This document shows, piece by piece, positions 47,668 through 61,262 of a DNA stretch of 64,000 nt. The translations under genes and the position numbers were made by a program. This stretch comes from Thuidium tamariscinum (taxonomy: Eukaryota > Streptophyta > Bryopsida > Hypnales > Thuidiaceae). The notes below the pieces were generated by a model. That model did not search any database and was not told the DNA's origin. It was given only the letters and a program-made list of their open reading frames with translations. The stretch lies in contig OX344757.2 in NCBI GenBank assembly GCA_947034885.2, positions 21,384,001 to 21,448,000 on the forward strand. The letters run 5' to 3'. Each line of letters starts with the position of its first letter. Within the stretch, counting starts at the first letter, position 1.

Positions 47668-50600
47668 TTAAACCGGCATATGTAGAGGCCATATGAAACG
47701 AGGAAGGAGGTGTGACAGGACATCAACTGTCTCTGGTAAGAATTTCCGTGCAAACAGAAAGCAAGGGCGTTGTCGTCCATTCCACATGCATGGCTTCACT
47801 GTTTGAATACCCTGCAAGGACAAATCGGTGCAGAGTCAGTCAGGACGTAACTACTGGGCAGATGTTGCAGGTATACGAATAAAAACGCTCTCTGCAGAAC
47901 AAGCGCTAAAATCTTTAGTAACATGACAGACCCGACCAACAACTCATCTATTCATGCACGAGGTTGGACTCATAAACAAGTGGTGTCAGCATGACTTGGT
48001 TAAATTCTATGGCCTCTCTTGTCTACTGTACCTTCAATAGTGGCCTCATACGCCTCACTTTGAAATTGCGTAAGAAATTCATTGAGTGGTAAACATTTGA
48101 TCTCAGAAGATTTTTGACCCTTTTCCCAAAATTATTTATCTCTAAACAGCTCTATGATGATCTCCCAATGAAACCAAAATCCTATAGAGCGGTAATTGGT
48201 TTAAAATGCTTTAAGTGACGCAAGAGAATCTTCCACCTTACCATCCGGATCCTCCATTTGACAGAGACATAAGATTTAAGGGTTTGAGACTTACCCGACC
48301 GTCACTAGTGACGTGCACGTGTTCGCTGATTTTCTGTAGCACAAACATAGAAGTCATCATCAATTTAAATTCATGAAATTCTTTGTCGCTTGTCACCCCT
48401 GAGCCTGCGTACTAAGCTTATTCAGCAATACGTAATTTAGAATATTGAGGTGCAGTAACACATGGGGGGCAACATTCTCAAGGAAAGTGTTACACGAGTG
48501 TAGGTCTGGTTTCGTGAAGTTTTGGTTCCACTTCATCCTTCAAATGTCTGTTTTGACTGCGCACCTTTGCAAGGAAAAGGGCTCACAATTATTACATAAC
48601 AAATGGGCACTCATAACTTTCACAGTGACAAATCGAGCTTCATAACTCACCTGTATCTGCTGTAACCTTGAAGGTGACACGTCATCTTTAGCATATGACT
48701 TTGGATGCCACTTCCCTTCAGACCAATCCACATGAGTTACAGTCCAATTGGACAGGTTTTCTGGGTTCATTATCTGCAAGCATTCAATCGCTGTTCAGAT
48801 GCTAAAAAATGAAGAGATTACTCTTGAAAAAAAAATTTGACGCTCTTAGCAATTTGGAACCATGTTATAGGAAGAGGAGGCACATAAAGACCTACTGTAT
48901 ATCTAGCACCATGAAATTATACTCCGCAACATTTAACCCTCAAAACTAGACTAGTAATGAAAAATCTCGATATTGCAGTAATTGCGTGGACGGAAGAGGG
49001 AAGAGGGAAAACCGTACGTAAAGAAATGTCGAAATGTAATGTTCATCAGGGTAGCAATTCCGATTTTCTGGACCAGGCTGCAGACAACCATGAAACTTGT
49101 TCATCAATTGTTCAGAACGAACCAGAGCATTGTGACCGCTGGAATATGTTCACTCCTTCGATTAAGAAATTCGTCGATGTTAACTTCAGCAGTACACATC
49201 AAAGATAACCACGGTAATTTGCGATAACGTATATGTGTGGAACAATTAAAAAAGGTGAGGTGCATATGCAAGTAAAGTCTACACTGAAAAGGCAATATGG
49301 AAAGGCAAATAGCCACCGCAAATCTCACCTTACAGTTCCACTTGAATTTGTTGTAATATAGGTCATCAGCCACTATCAGCAAAGCATGATGCCGAGTCAC
49401 AACAAACCACTGCCAAAGAACAGTAAATAGCAAAGCTTAAGCTCAATTTGTTCAAAACGAGTATCAAAACCTAAAATGTCAAAATACATATACAAATGCT
49501 ACTGAAGATTAGTACCTGTGCTCCTTTCCTCCAATCACTCCTAGGGATTTCTGGCATCATACTGTCCATGTACCTCCCTTGGCCATGGGGTCCTGGATCG
49601 TCGAAACTGCCCATCTTCCAAATGTCAGAGAACTCTCGCATAACCGTATTACTTAAAACCATACACCCTAAGCATTCGCAATTTTCAGAAACTAGTCACT
49701 AGATATGTTCCAGATATGCCTAATTGCAAGAAAAAAGTTATTTCGGCGTAGAAAATCACATAAAGACATGATGTCTCTGGCGCTTAGTAGTCATCACAAA
49801 CTACAGAAGTTAAAACCTCTACCAGAACTACCAGTCAACGAGAAATACCACACGTATCACCAGTATGAGAAATAACTTCACCGAGCGGGGAAATTCAGTA
49901 CTTACCAATCCACGTAACTCATGTTTCCACGGATAAAATAATCATATGTGTAGTCAAAGTCGTACAGAGGTATACATCTGCCAAAACCAGCGCATAGAAC
50001 GTCAACCACTTACCCGTAATGAAACATTTGCCAAACTTTCAGTATTTCATAGACGAAGGCAGTAAGTAACATACGAGTCTGATATTAAGGCAAAGTATTG
50101 ATTGTGCGGATCCAAGAGAGCATTGGCAAGTAATCGCCTTTCAGCGTCCACCATATCGATTTTCCCCCAAGCAACCTACAAAATTGAGACATGCCACGAC
50201 CTGTCATCATACGATTCAAAGTATGACGGTATGTATTTCCAATATCCCCTCAAATGAAATTCAGATTGTTTCAACGAAATTTTATATTTGAACTGCCAGT
50301 ACGTATGCCTTATGACAACAGTAGATAGAAACTTAGGGCATTCAAGCTGCGTCGATTCTCTGGAATCTTCTTTCTTCGGTACTGGCTCCCACATCTTAAA
50401 AAAGGAAAGCGTTGGTACTGAGTCTACCATAGTGAAGCTACAAAGAAAAGGGCGAGCAGTCAACACTCCTCTAGAATGATATGTATACTTCAACACCAAA
50501 ACCAGTTTTCTTTCAAAATATATACCTTTTCAGATCGTATATCTCGACCTTGAAAGACACGGCTCTTTCGAATGGGCTGCTCCTGGGAGGCATGAACGTA

Positions 50601-51190
50601 AACGGAATATTTACCTTCATGGCCCTACAAATGCAGAAACAAGAGAGCACAGTGAGTGTTTCGTGCACTACACAGCAATTTTTTAAGCTGTCGCGACATT
50701 ATTCATTATATAACTAGTAGGCCAAGGGACTGACCTTAAAAAACTTTTCCCATAGCTTCTCAAATGGAAGAGGTCCTCCTGTCAAGAACATGAACGCTAC
50801 TTTGGCCTTTCCAACAGGACGCAACGGTCGCGTCAGGACATCATTGGCTAGCACAAAAGTTGCCAGTTCCCCATCAGAGTAGTTTCGCACAGTCAGAAGA
50901 GTCGGAATGGAGACAGGCTTCGAAGTTGCATTTGCCTGTTCGGCATGAGCAGCAGGCTGAAGTTGCGAATCAGGATATGGGGATGACCTAGGAACCATTT
51001 TGCACAAATCACTCTTCAAAAAATCACAGTAAACTTGGCCACCCAGGTTTGCTACTGATGCCCAGCAAAGGAGGCACAGGAACAGCAGCGACACACCCAC
51101 TACGGACCAAAATGATCTCTGTGCCATCTTCCCTCTCCAAGTCGCCATTGTGGTATGGCAATGATTTTCTCCTTCACAAAGCTTCCTCAT
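47668..51190 (-). CDS. GT14-family (DUF266, core-2/I-branching type) glycosyltransferase, 10 exons, about 421 aa
   Basis: Exons, 5' to 3': 51190-50735, 50624-50526, 50175-50075, 49977-49906, 49606-49516, 49409-49329, 49077-49018, 48773-48651, 48333-48295, 47811-47668 (stop TAA); all GT-AG with matching phases. A signal anchor (about residues 27-48, VVGVSLLFLCLLCW core) predicts a type II Golgi membrane protein. Family blocks follow in order: AFMFLTGGPLPFEKLWEKFF, YSVYVHASQ, MVDAERRLLANALLDP, CIPLYDFDYTYDYFI, DDPGPHGQGRYM, WFVVTRHHALLIVADDLYY, RNCYPDEHY, NWTVTHVDWSEGKWHPKSY. It is expected to add a sugar to cell-wall or arabinogalactan glycans; the acceptor cannot be told. Later ATGs at 51148 and 51127 are possible starts, the last giving 400 aa, nearer the family norm. 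Confidence 0.92.
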
Positions 51191-53830
51191 TCTTCTGTTT
51201 TCAAACAAGCCAACATGAGTCTAATCCCAAAGAAAGATCCCAAACACCAAGGTGTCTTAAGAATTGCATCAATGCAGAAGTGGAATCAATTGTCACCTAC
51301 GATGTACAAATCCAAGCTATTCGATAAACGTTTTCAAGGAGCTGCTAGCGCAACACGGAGCGAAGGAAATTCATTCAACTAATCATCAGCGAAACGAAAT
51401 ATATTCTACTCCAATCTCGCAACGCAGACGATCAAACGTGCGTTTAGTCATTATCGGGCAAGTAAATTAGAATGCATACTCAAATTTCGATTACTTCTTG
51501 GGCAATACATCGATTTTATTGCACCAAGAAGTCCGAGAAATATGTAAAAAGTCATCAGCTTTGATTTTTGTTGCACCCATGCAAGTAGAATAGCGCAAAC
51601 AAAGAACTCAAATGTTCTGCGGCCTAAAAATGAAAACAAAGTACCCTCAACTCGCTGTTTCCACGGCGTCCGTATCGACTAGGCAAAGTAAGCCGCAGCG
51701 TTAAATTCATTCTTAAAGTTTCAAAGCTGCAAGTGGGTCTCTAAGTGATAAAGGATAGTTGTAATTTAACGGTTCGATATCATTTAACGCAACCGTCTTC
51801 AATCCCATGCACTCTGAACGAAGCCATAGCCAAGCTGAAGGAAAAAGTATCATCCTCTATTACGCTAAAATCGCTCTCAAAGAATTTTGCCCTGATTTGG
51901 AAAACTCATTTCTATTCTCAAGGAAGGGGATAAATAAAACAGAGAAGAGAAGTGAAAGACCTCTTAGTTGTAAAATTTCGTGCCACAGTCGTCATCCATC
52001 TTCTTAATGCTTAAGTCGGAGTGGTAATATCATTAGCAAAATGCTAACTTACAAACATCGAAAAAGTTGATGCTTTGGAAATGTAGTGTCCTTTCTGAAA
52101 GAGAAAAGAATCCCTAGCTAAGCTAGCTTCACTGTGAAAAGAATCGACAACACCAAATCACCAACCTTACAAAAATTCATCCGCGTTATCCAGCTCAACA
52201 ATAGTTGGTTGCAACACACATCAAGAGTCTCTTGAGGAGACGGAGCGTACCTGCGGAAGGTGAAGAATTCCAGTGGTGGCAGCTATAACGTGACAGCCCC
52301 ATGCTGCTAGAGTCCTCTCCACAACGTTTGATCAAACCCGTAGACCTATGGCTGGTCCTTCCTTCCGGCCAATAAAGACAACTCCATTTGAACTCAAACA
52401 CACTGAAACTCATTTCTCATGAACACGTCGTGCTCACAATTCAACGTTTCCCGACTTCTGCCAAACTCCCCCTTCGTACCAAGAACTACCCAAGAAGGCG
52501 CACAACGCAAAGATGATCCTAGATTAGCAGTTCAACTGCAGCTCTAACGATTAAACGATCATGCACATTCAAAATTTTCATAAATGCTTGTCATAAATCA
52601 CCTCATCCCTCTCTACAAGCTCTCCTCCACGGCCATGGCTTCCCAAGACTGCTTATCTTCTTCTCAAAAAACCCGAGCACATCAAGCCCATGAAGCATAA
52701 TTAAACCACCACAAAGCCCAACACTCTTCTTCCAGTTCCTATTCAGACGAAGTTACCTTCACAGCTCTTCATCACCACTCCAAAACCAACAGATTCCTTC
52801 TACAAACTCGCCTCTCCAGCCATAGCTTCTCAAAACCACGATTCTCCGCATCCTATACTATAAACTCAAATTTTCCACTCCAGCACTAAGGTCGAGATTC
52901 AATACAAGCGCTCAATATGAACTCATTTATCACCACCCACGGTCCATTACAAACCCCACACACCCCAAAAAATTTACGCAGACAATCACAAGAAATGCCA
53001 GTGCCACACGAAACTGTCAGCAGCTCCAAATCCCAAGCTCCAAGCTAGGAGCATTCACGAAGTACGTACAAACCACTATTCTTCGAAAGTACTTCAGCAA
53101 GTGCAGCAGCAGAAGCTCAGGCTGTCCGTCAGGCAGCTGTTGGTCATTGAAGAAGCAACTGGCGACACCTTCCACCAAATCTTTTGTTCCACCAGGAAAC
53201 GTAATCAGGGAGCCTGAGATGACTCCCGTTCGAATTTTGCATGAGTGCCCACTGGCTGGATGGTCCCAGCATTCCAGTACTGTGACTAGCACACGTTGCG
53301 GTTGTTCTTTTTCTCTTTTATTCTATTTTGGGAGGAGGGAGGCTCGCATGACGGAACGCGAAGGGGAAAGGAGCTAGCGATGTGTGAGGGAGGACTGCAC
53401 GCCGTCTGCTCGTCCGCCCGTCCGTCAGCAGGTCAAGCGAACTGACTGTGGCAGAGGGGGTGCTGCATGATATGTGGGGTGGGGTGAAGGAGAAGATCTG
53501 GGGTCTGTAAGATACTGGAAATGATCGCTAACAGACTTGGAGACTTTCAGCGGAAGCATGCATCGGGAAGGGAGTGGCAGGGCTTGCGTCGTTTCTTGTG
53601 AAGGGCGTCACGGTTGCGGCGCTAGTCGCGCTGTGACGCACGTATGGAGACGGACACCCGTTTTCCTTTCTTTTTTTACTAAACCTTTAACGACATCCAC
53701 TTGTCTGCAGGGCAGCCCAAAAGAGAATCAAAAATCTCCTTGAAGTAGGGCATGCTTATTGCTTACCCTAAGGTTGTTATGGTCAAAGCATGCCATAGCA
53801 AATAATAAATAGTGTTTTCACTTTACAACC
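51191..53830. promoter_or_regulatory. Upstream region of the glycosyltransferase gene
   Basis: About 2.6 kb without an accepted coding frame. Composition becomes GC-richer toward 53300-53650, perhaps a CpG-rich promoter or the edge of an unannotated transcript. Minus-strand frames at 52195-52413 and 53017-53292 are short and unrecognised. A long 5' UTR with introns is possible but unproved. Confidence 0.4.
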
Positions 53831-53833
53831 TAA

Positions 53834-54250
53834 GAGCACCCCCATGGGCTACGTATAGGAGAGTTGCAGCTAAGGGATGCTTGCTAAGTTGAAATTGTTT
53901 GGCCAGCCACTAGCTACTTGTTTGGCTCATAGGAAGACGGACACCACACATGGCCAAGAAAATTGGGCACATCAAACAAGAATGTCAGTGCATCACGTCA
54001 TCTTAGAATGGTGAAGTGGAACACAACCATTGGCCACTTCCTTGGCATCACAATATTCCACACCTTGAACTATACGCCATATGACATATTAGCCATTGGT
54101 TGTGTTCACCATTTGGCCATTTGGTGATCATTTTTGGCAGTGTCTTGCAACTTTATTGGCCTCCTAGTACTTCCCATAGGAAAAACATTGTCACTAAGTA
54201 CAGCCATTCCTTGAGTATGCGTCACTTCCTAAGTTCCCATAAGGATGCTC
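53834..54250. mobile_element. 417-bp PIF/Harbinger (Tourist)-like MITE
   Basis: The ends are GAGCACCCCCATGGG and, inverted, GAGCATCCTTATGGG, with three mismatches in 15. TAA flanks both sides (53831-53833 and 54251-54253), the TWA duplication of PIF/Harbinger elements. The interior has a further inverted pair (AATGGTGAA and ACACAACCATTGGCC near 54007-54033 against 54095-54118). No ORF. Confidence 0.65.
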
Positions 54251-54253
54251 TAA

Positions 54254-56645
54254 ATGCTATACTTAACAAGTGATATATATTGTAGAAAGGGATTGAAAAG
54301 GTTGAATCATTTCCCCAAAAAAACATAATCCATTTTTTTTTGCCTCTGTATTTTCGGACAAAGTCCATAGCATCAATTTTGGTGGCTTTTGGTTGGCTGA
54401 ATGCTAATTTTCGCAGGGTTCAGGATCTCTATTTCCAAATCTTATCTATAACCATATTCACACTACACCACAACAATTTGGATAGACATTCGCTTGTAGA
54501 GGGGCCCACGTGGACGACTCTTGTTTGGTAGAGGGGGGAGGTTGTTTAGAACCTAGGTAGACCCTTGGTTGGCCAAAGAGGGTTGCCTAGGCAAACTTAG
54601 TTGAACACACTATTTATTATATTTTAATAATTTTGTATATTTTTCCTTCTATTTAGTATTTTAGTATTTCTTTAGTACTAAAACTGTGAATCAACCCTAT
54701 TGATTGAATTTTTTAAAAATTTCAAAGAATATTTTTTTAATTTTCCAAAAATTCTAAAAAATAATAAGAAACCTAAAACTGAATTTTTTTAAATTAATAT
54801 TTTTTTTAAATTAATATTTTTTGACGTGGTACTCTCTCGACCACATCAAACTATAGATGTGGCATATTTCGATAGTCTAGGAACTCAAAAAAACTTGTGG
54901 TCTCCCATTGCACTCAAATTCCTTCTAATGTCACATTGTTCTTGTTTTAAATTCTCTCAAAACCAAGCTTTGAGGTCGCTTAGCATGTCATTGAAGGATT
55001 ACACTAAGGTGCACTAAAGTTGTGGCACTTTAACCCTTGATCCCTTAAGGACTAGCCTCTTAAATTTAGCAATATAATGATTTTAGGTATGTAAGAATGT
55101 GAATAGAGATTTTGATGTTTTAAGCTCAAATGTTAATAAAAGGTAGGGAAGAAGAATATCTTTCATATACTCTAAAAATCAAGGCATTTGAAAATGTCAA
55201 TCAAATGTTATGGCCTAATATGTTATAGAGTATTTTTTTTCACAAATGGATAAATCGGGCAAATTGGGAAAAAACACTTTTTCCAAAAACAAAAATATGA
55301 AATTGATTTTCTTCATTTATGTATGTGTAGAAAGCTTTTAATCATTCCATTTTGATAAATGAGTCGAAAGTTATTAGGTTTTTTTTGTTTGCAAGTAATT
55401 TTGGATTCTCTACACTAAAATAAACATTGAAGTCCTTTATTTTGCTCAATTTTCAAAAAAAATTGAATAAAATAAATCACAAGATGTAGATTGTTTACTA
55501 CAACATTACAACCTTTGAGATTGGCATTTTTTAATTTCATAACTAAATTCTTAACAATTTTGTATTTTGAATCATTTTGTATTTCTTTCTACTTACTATT
55601 TTTTTCCTATACATTATATTGTACAAACTCAAATGATTTGAAAAATTTTAAGTATGCAACCAACTAGCCTTAAAAGATGAATCCAAATTAAGAAGCACCA
55701 CCAATATGAACTTTTTCCATACAAATGTGATCTTGTAAAGTATAGCTGTTTGTATTTTTGCAAGGCCAAAAATAGGACTTTTGTTAATTCAAATGCTAAT
55801 ATCTTACAATCCACTCGATAGAAATTAGAGTAAGAAATGGTAAAATTTTGAAATTTTTCAACATGTTTTTAAGTCAGCATACTACAAGTTCCTATGGTTA
55901 TTTAGGTTTAAAAGTCGTATTTTCCAAATTTTTGGTTCTTCTATTAAACATGGCAATTTGATGGCAATTTTGGTCACATCATAGGCAGGTTGCTATTATG
56001 TGAGCCTAAAAGTGTGAGCCTACAAGCATAAAAGACTATACACCTATAGTGTATGTGTCTTTATGAAAAAAAAGTAAGAAATATGGTCACATGAGAGATG
56101 AAGTCTCGTCTAGCTATAAACACCCAATTAGACATTCTTGCACTTGGCCAAGTGCACTCATTACACACTGAATTTGGATTTCGAAATCAATTTTTGAAAA
56201 CTTTGGTACCCCCTGAATTTCAAACAAATTTAATTTTTTATTGTATCCTTCTATTGTTTTAGCTCATGCTTTTCATTTTTTAGAGATTTTAATTTCCATT
56301 TCTTTGAAAAAAATAAAATTTGACTAATGAAATATTCATTAATTAATATTTTCTCTTGGATTTAGTTTTTATTCACAATGTGCATATTATTGTAACTTGA
56401 TCATTGCACATTTTTTATGCAAACCTCTCACTAGTACTTGAATAGTGTTTGCAAGCACTTCTATAAGCATTCACCATAATAGTATGAAATCGTAGACAAA
56501 ATATTACCACTTCCTTTTTTATTTATTCAAAGATGTAGTACACAAACTTTGTACTCTACCACATTTGCACACAAACATCAAAACCACACATACTACCCAC
56601 ATTAAATCATTGTTCTACTCCACTTTAATATGTGCTTCTCTTTCT
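54254..56645. repeat. AT-rich repeat region
   Basis: It contains partial copies of the dispersed AT-rich repeat (about 55190-55400, sharing GAAAGCTTTNAATCATTC) and the GTAGATTGTTT module (55490-55570). No coding frame was accepted; short frames here are AT-rich chance. Confidence 0.5.
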
Positions 56646-59600
56646 TCACAGCAATTCTTCCTCCGGTGTCTCCACTACTCGTTTAGTGGATTCTATGTAT
56701 TCCTCTCTTTTTGTTCCCACAGTTCCGTGTATGTCTTCATCAATGTTCGGTTCTACTATTGGAGGTTCACTTGAAGGAAGGACAGAATCCACTACTTCCT
56801 CCAACACAGCATTAGCAACCGACACCAATTGTCCTTCAGATATTGTTGGAGACAACGAAGCGGGTTCCAAGATTGAAGTAACTAAGCGATAAATGAATTG
56901 CCCTCCTTCTTCAATGCGTTGATATCGAACGTGCTCCCTATCATAGAAAAATCCATCTCGATCTTCTATATAATTTTCGTCCCCGACATTGGTATATGTT
57001 GACAATGCTGATACAGATTCCACAACTGTTGATGCCTCAGCAGTGGATTGACCTACTTCATTGAGGTTCTCCTGCAAGATCGGTTCATAAACTGGAGATA
57101 ATGAAGAATCAATCATTAACTGCCCAGCCTGATCCCCAATTGTATTTTCTGTTGGCATCGAAACTCCTTCTGATGTCACCGGTGGTACGGAAGATGTTTC
57201 CAAATTCAGTACAACTTTGTAATAAATTTCCCTTCCTTCCTTCCCTCCCTTTATATATTGAACATTATCTTTTGTGTAGAAAAATCCGTCTTCACCTTGT
57301 GTCAATGGTACTGACTCCAACGATGTAAACTCTAACGTATCTGGAAGTTTTGCTTCATTCACTTCAGCCACTTCCGCATTGACTTCTGTTTCCTCCACTT
57401 CCATATCTGCTACACCATGTACGCCTTCTGGAGGTGCATAATCGGGATCATTCTCCGAGTCTTCAAGTTCTTTACGTACTCTACGAGAGTTGTTTCCAGA
57501 ATGAGTATCGGATGAACCCAAATCTATGTCAGGATGCCGTAACTCATCTGAATCGCTTTCTCCATAGGTACTTCCATCACCATCTGATTCTGATGCTCCT
57601 GAGTCAACAACTCTTTCTTTCCTCTTTCCCTTCTGTTTCTTGCGCTTTGTCACATGATGTCTCCCTCTATCTTCTGAAATATCATCTGGTGATTGCACCA
57701 CTCTTTCAAGCCTTCCAAGTGGTACATCCCTATGCACTTGAGAAGCACCTACATCCGTTGATATCTCTCCAATGTTCCTCTCTTGGATTACACGACCTTC
57801 TACTACAGTACTAGTACTGTTCACCATCACCATCTTATCCCTGTACATCAACTTCAATGTATTATATATAAACTGCGTTTTAGTAGAAACACCTTCCATG
57901 ATGATGATGTCTGTTCCCACAAAATCATTTTCAAGAATAGTGGGCACAGCCATTGACACGCCCAATACCACCAACCTCCAATTGCTGGGCAAAAACATAC
58001 CCACCATCTTCTTTACCTCCATAGGTTCTCTCTTGAACTTGTCTTCCATGCGTGGCAAAACTTCTGTGCTCCAAACATCTTCATACATCACTTGTAGGCA
58101 TACTGGCATTCTTGGAAGGTTATCGATAGGTGAACACTCACTTGGACAGTGCATGATAATTGCCACATCCCCAACTGGTTGTACCTTCATTTCCCTTTGT
58201 TGTCCATGATGAAGATCATGTATGTATGTTGGAACTGTCTGTGCTTGGAATGTCCATGTCCCACGTAAGTATGTGCTACCCTCCGGTAATGCCATCTTCA
58301 TTCTCATTGATTCTTCAAAGTATATGCCCGATGGAAATAAGAAAACGGCATTCCATCGAAGAATTCCAGTCATCCACTTGTTCAATTGGGAAAACACTTT
58401 GTTGTAGTCTTCATCACACCATTCTTTGTCTTCTCCTTGTGTTCCTCCACGCCTGCAATCGAAAACCCACAAATACGGCTTCCCAAGCTCAACATACTCA
58501 TCTTCAAAGAAACCTCCCCTACATCTCAAAGGCATAGACCTTTGAGGGCCTTCTTGCTCTTGTATTTCAAGTGACACTTGCCAATCCCATCTAGCATTTG
58601 CCACATTTTCAACATCTCTATTGTATCCTGTGTACCCGTTGCGTCCGGCTTGAATATCCTCAAAATGTTGCCTTACAAAAGCTGGAATCAGATGCTCAAA
58701 ACTATGCAACGCTGGAACTCCCTTCACAATGGGAGCATTCCACAAACTTTTCGAATCTTTCATCAGTGCCTAGCCCATCATCATGAATTGCCTCCCTTGT
58801 GCACCTCCATAGCGACTTGTGTCTATAGCAAAAAACTCATCCATAGATAGAGGATTTTCATCCCCTGCTTGCACCATAAGAAATCAAATTTGATTTCTGA
58901 CTGCATCTTTCCGTTGCAAGCGATCAACTGCATATGCAAGTGTACCCTTCACAGGAATCTTTGATGTAGCACCGTTGAAATAATAATTCTGTGACTCCCG
59001 CCATCCTTCATTTATTTGCTTGGCGGCCATTTGCTTTGCTAATCGGACATAATTGTCTCTAGAGACTCCTGTCAACGGCCGTAACCAAGATTGAACCATT
59101 TCACGGCGACCTTCAGTTCCATCAACCGTTTGATCTAAGTTTGTTGTCCTCGCCTTCTTCTTCCACTTCATCTCCACTTCCTTGCTGAAGAACAATTTGC
59201 CTTCTTCATAGTCTTTACACACTTGCAACATTGCCTCATAGGATTCCTCATCTTCGTTCCAGGCATGTCGAGTGTAATCAACCAACCTCTTCGCCAAGTC
59301 TCGAATACCCATTCGCTTCGGTAGATTCTTGGTCAAGTGCAATGCACTTGCTGCCATTATTAAGGCCTTTGCCCTCTGTGAATCATCATGCCTAGCAAGC
59401 GCACTTGGAGAACCACATGCTTTCCAAATATCGCGAAGCTTCACCATATCTTCATAATAAGTAGTGAAAAACTTACGATCAAATTCGCCTACGTTGATTT
59501 TCATTGATGCTTCAATATAGAACAATGGATTGTTGTACACCACAAATCTTCCTCTCCGTTTCGCAAAACGGTCATTGAATTCAGCATCTGACATTCTTTT

Positions 59601-61262
59601 TTCTCGGTTCTCCTCTTGAGCTCTCTTACAAGCTGCAATGATATGTTGTCCATCCACTGGCTCCCAAATAATGTACTTCTCCAACCACGGGATTCTAGCA
59701 GCACTTGAATCCCCTTCCGTTGTTGACGGACAATAATGGAGAAATGCTAACTCCAATTCATGTGCAGCGCCTTCTTTGCTAAAAGACTTCTCCACGAGTT
59801 CCACTTCTCCATTTTCATTGGTCATTTCCCGAAGATAGGCCGTGGGACGAAGAGTTATCGTACTTACTGCATGTGCCTCTGATCCCCTCAGACGATCATA
59901 AATCTCATTGACTCGTGAAGGCAGTAGAATTCGGTGGTTCGTCTCCATGTTCTTTACAATGCGTATGTTTTCAATGTTGGCTTCAAATATCAAACCTTCA
60001 CTCTAAATAAAACCTGCCTTGTACTTTGTCTCACTTGGAAAAACAACCGGTGCTTCATTGACATTTCTAGCCACTGCTCTCGTACGTCTATCTTCTTGTT
60101 CTTCCTTAGAAGATTCTTCATCATTGTCAGCATCATCTTCATCATTGCCTTGTGCTGGACGTCCTTCTGCTGATACTCTACGTTGCTGCCTCTGTACAGC
60201 TGAACGAGTTTGGACAATTCTTCCTTCATTTCTCAACTCTGAGGTTGTAGAACGCCTTTGGCCTCCTTGATTTGTTGCAATTTCATGACCAGATAATTGT
60301 GTATAGTACGTAGACCGTCCTCTACCTCCACTTCCTGAACCCCGTACTGGAGGTGGTCCTTCATTGCTAATTCCACTTCCCCTACCTCCAACTTCACCAA
60401 GTGTTATGTCTCCCTCATGTTCCTCAGCGACTGTGGCTGAAATGGTCCTCTCAATGTGAATTGGTTCACTTTCTTCTGCACCAAATACCAATTCCAAAGC
60501 TCGTTGTACAACTACATTACTTCCTTGTACTGAGACATCTCCTGGTATGGCGCCTTCATTCACAGCAGATGGTTCTCCGACTACTTCCATTGCTGAAGAT
60601 GAACCAGTTCCACGAATTGTTTTCTATCTTTGTACAACAACCCCCTCCTCTGCTTCATTTGTAGTCCCTGATTCCATACCAACATGCTTTCGGGGACGTT
60701 CTTGTATCGGAACCCAATTCACATTTAGAGGTGCTGCAAACAATCGATGAACTTCTTCTACATCCTCTGGCTCCCTTGCAAGAAGTTGTTTTTGGATAGG
60801 AGTTTCATTGCTCCTCGCCATGTCTTTATAAGATCGACGTTCCATAAAATTTCTCCGTGCTTGCAAAGCTTGTTGGGGAGATAATCCCATGAATTTTCTC
60901 ACCATGACTTCTCTTTCAGCCTTCAAATTGTTCGGAATGGTTTTCCAAAAATCAACCAGAGGTTTCACTCCAGCCATTCTAGGAACTACTTCAAAAAATG
61001 CTTGGGGAACTGGTGCAAGCATAAGCTGTTTCTTCAACTTATACTTCGTAAGGTCTTTCCCCTTACTACTCAAGGTTACATTCACGCCTGCATCCCGCGT
61101 ACCCGCCAGAGCCATAATAGTTCCTGCTGAAGATCCCAACGGTGACAAATTACAGCCCTCTTGAATTGCAAACTTAGTTGTCCATAAACTGGGATTCACT
61201 TAATCATCAATTGTAATCCACCAACCGTGCTCCACCCATGTCGAGTTCACTTTCAATGCCAT
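56646..61262 (-). pseudogene. Decayed 1,538-codon single-exon ORF with a possible ParB-like segment
   Basis: One frame stays coding-like from ATG at 61260-61262 to TGA at 56646, broken by TAA 61200, TAG 60624, TAG 60003, TGA 58884 and TAG 58770. Each break sits within otherwise continuous frame, so these are point lesions. An acceptor-like TTTCTTTTTAG just upstream suggests a 5' leader exon. The middle third contains NHRILLPSRVNEIYDRL and WEPVDGQHIIAAC, distantly like the ParB/sulfiredoxin fold (VDG-x-H), but this is weak. The following part has a hydrophobic, Trp-rich region (PYLWVFDCRRGG) that could be an enzyme domain. The C-terminal third is acidic with a Lys-rich patch (KRKKQKGKRKERVVD) and a duplicated module of about 50 residues (DGFFYTKDNVQYIK and DGFFYDREHVRYQR). 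I do not recognise the family; a transposon- or virus-derived origin is possible. Confidence 0.6.

Noticed and set aside
57434-58574. Plus-strand frames over the decayed long ORF.
   Set aside because: They are shadows of the minus-strand 705-codon block.
19918-61202. Reassigned or read-through UAG/UGA codons as explanation for the in-frame stops.
   Set aside because: The Argonaute gene ends in TAG, both genes of the Sola-like element end in TGA, and the other two host genes end in TAA. Deamination of CAG and CGA explains the pattern more simply.
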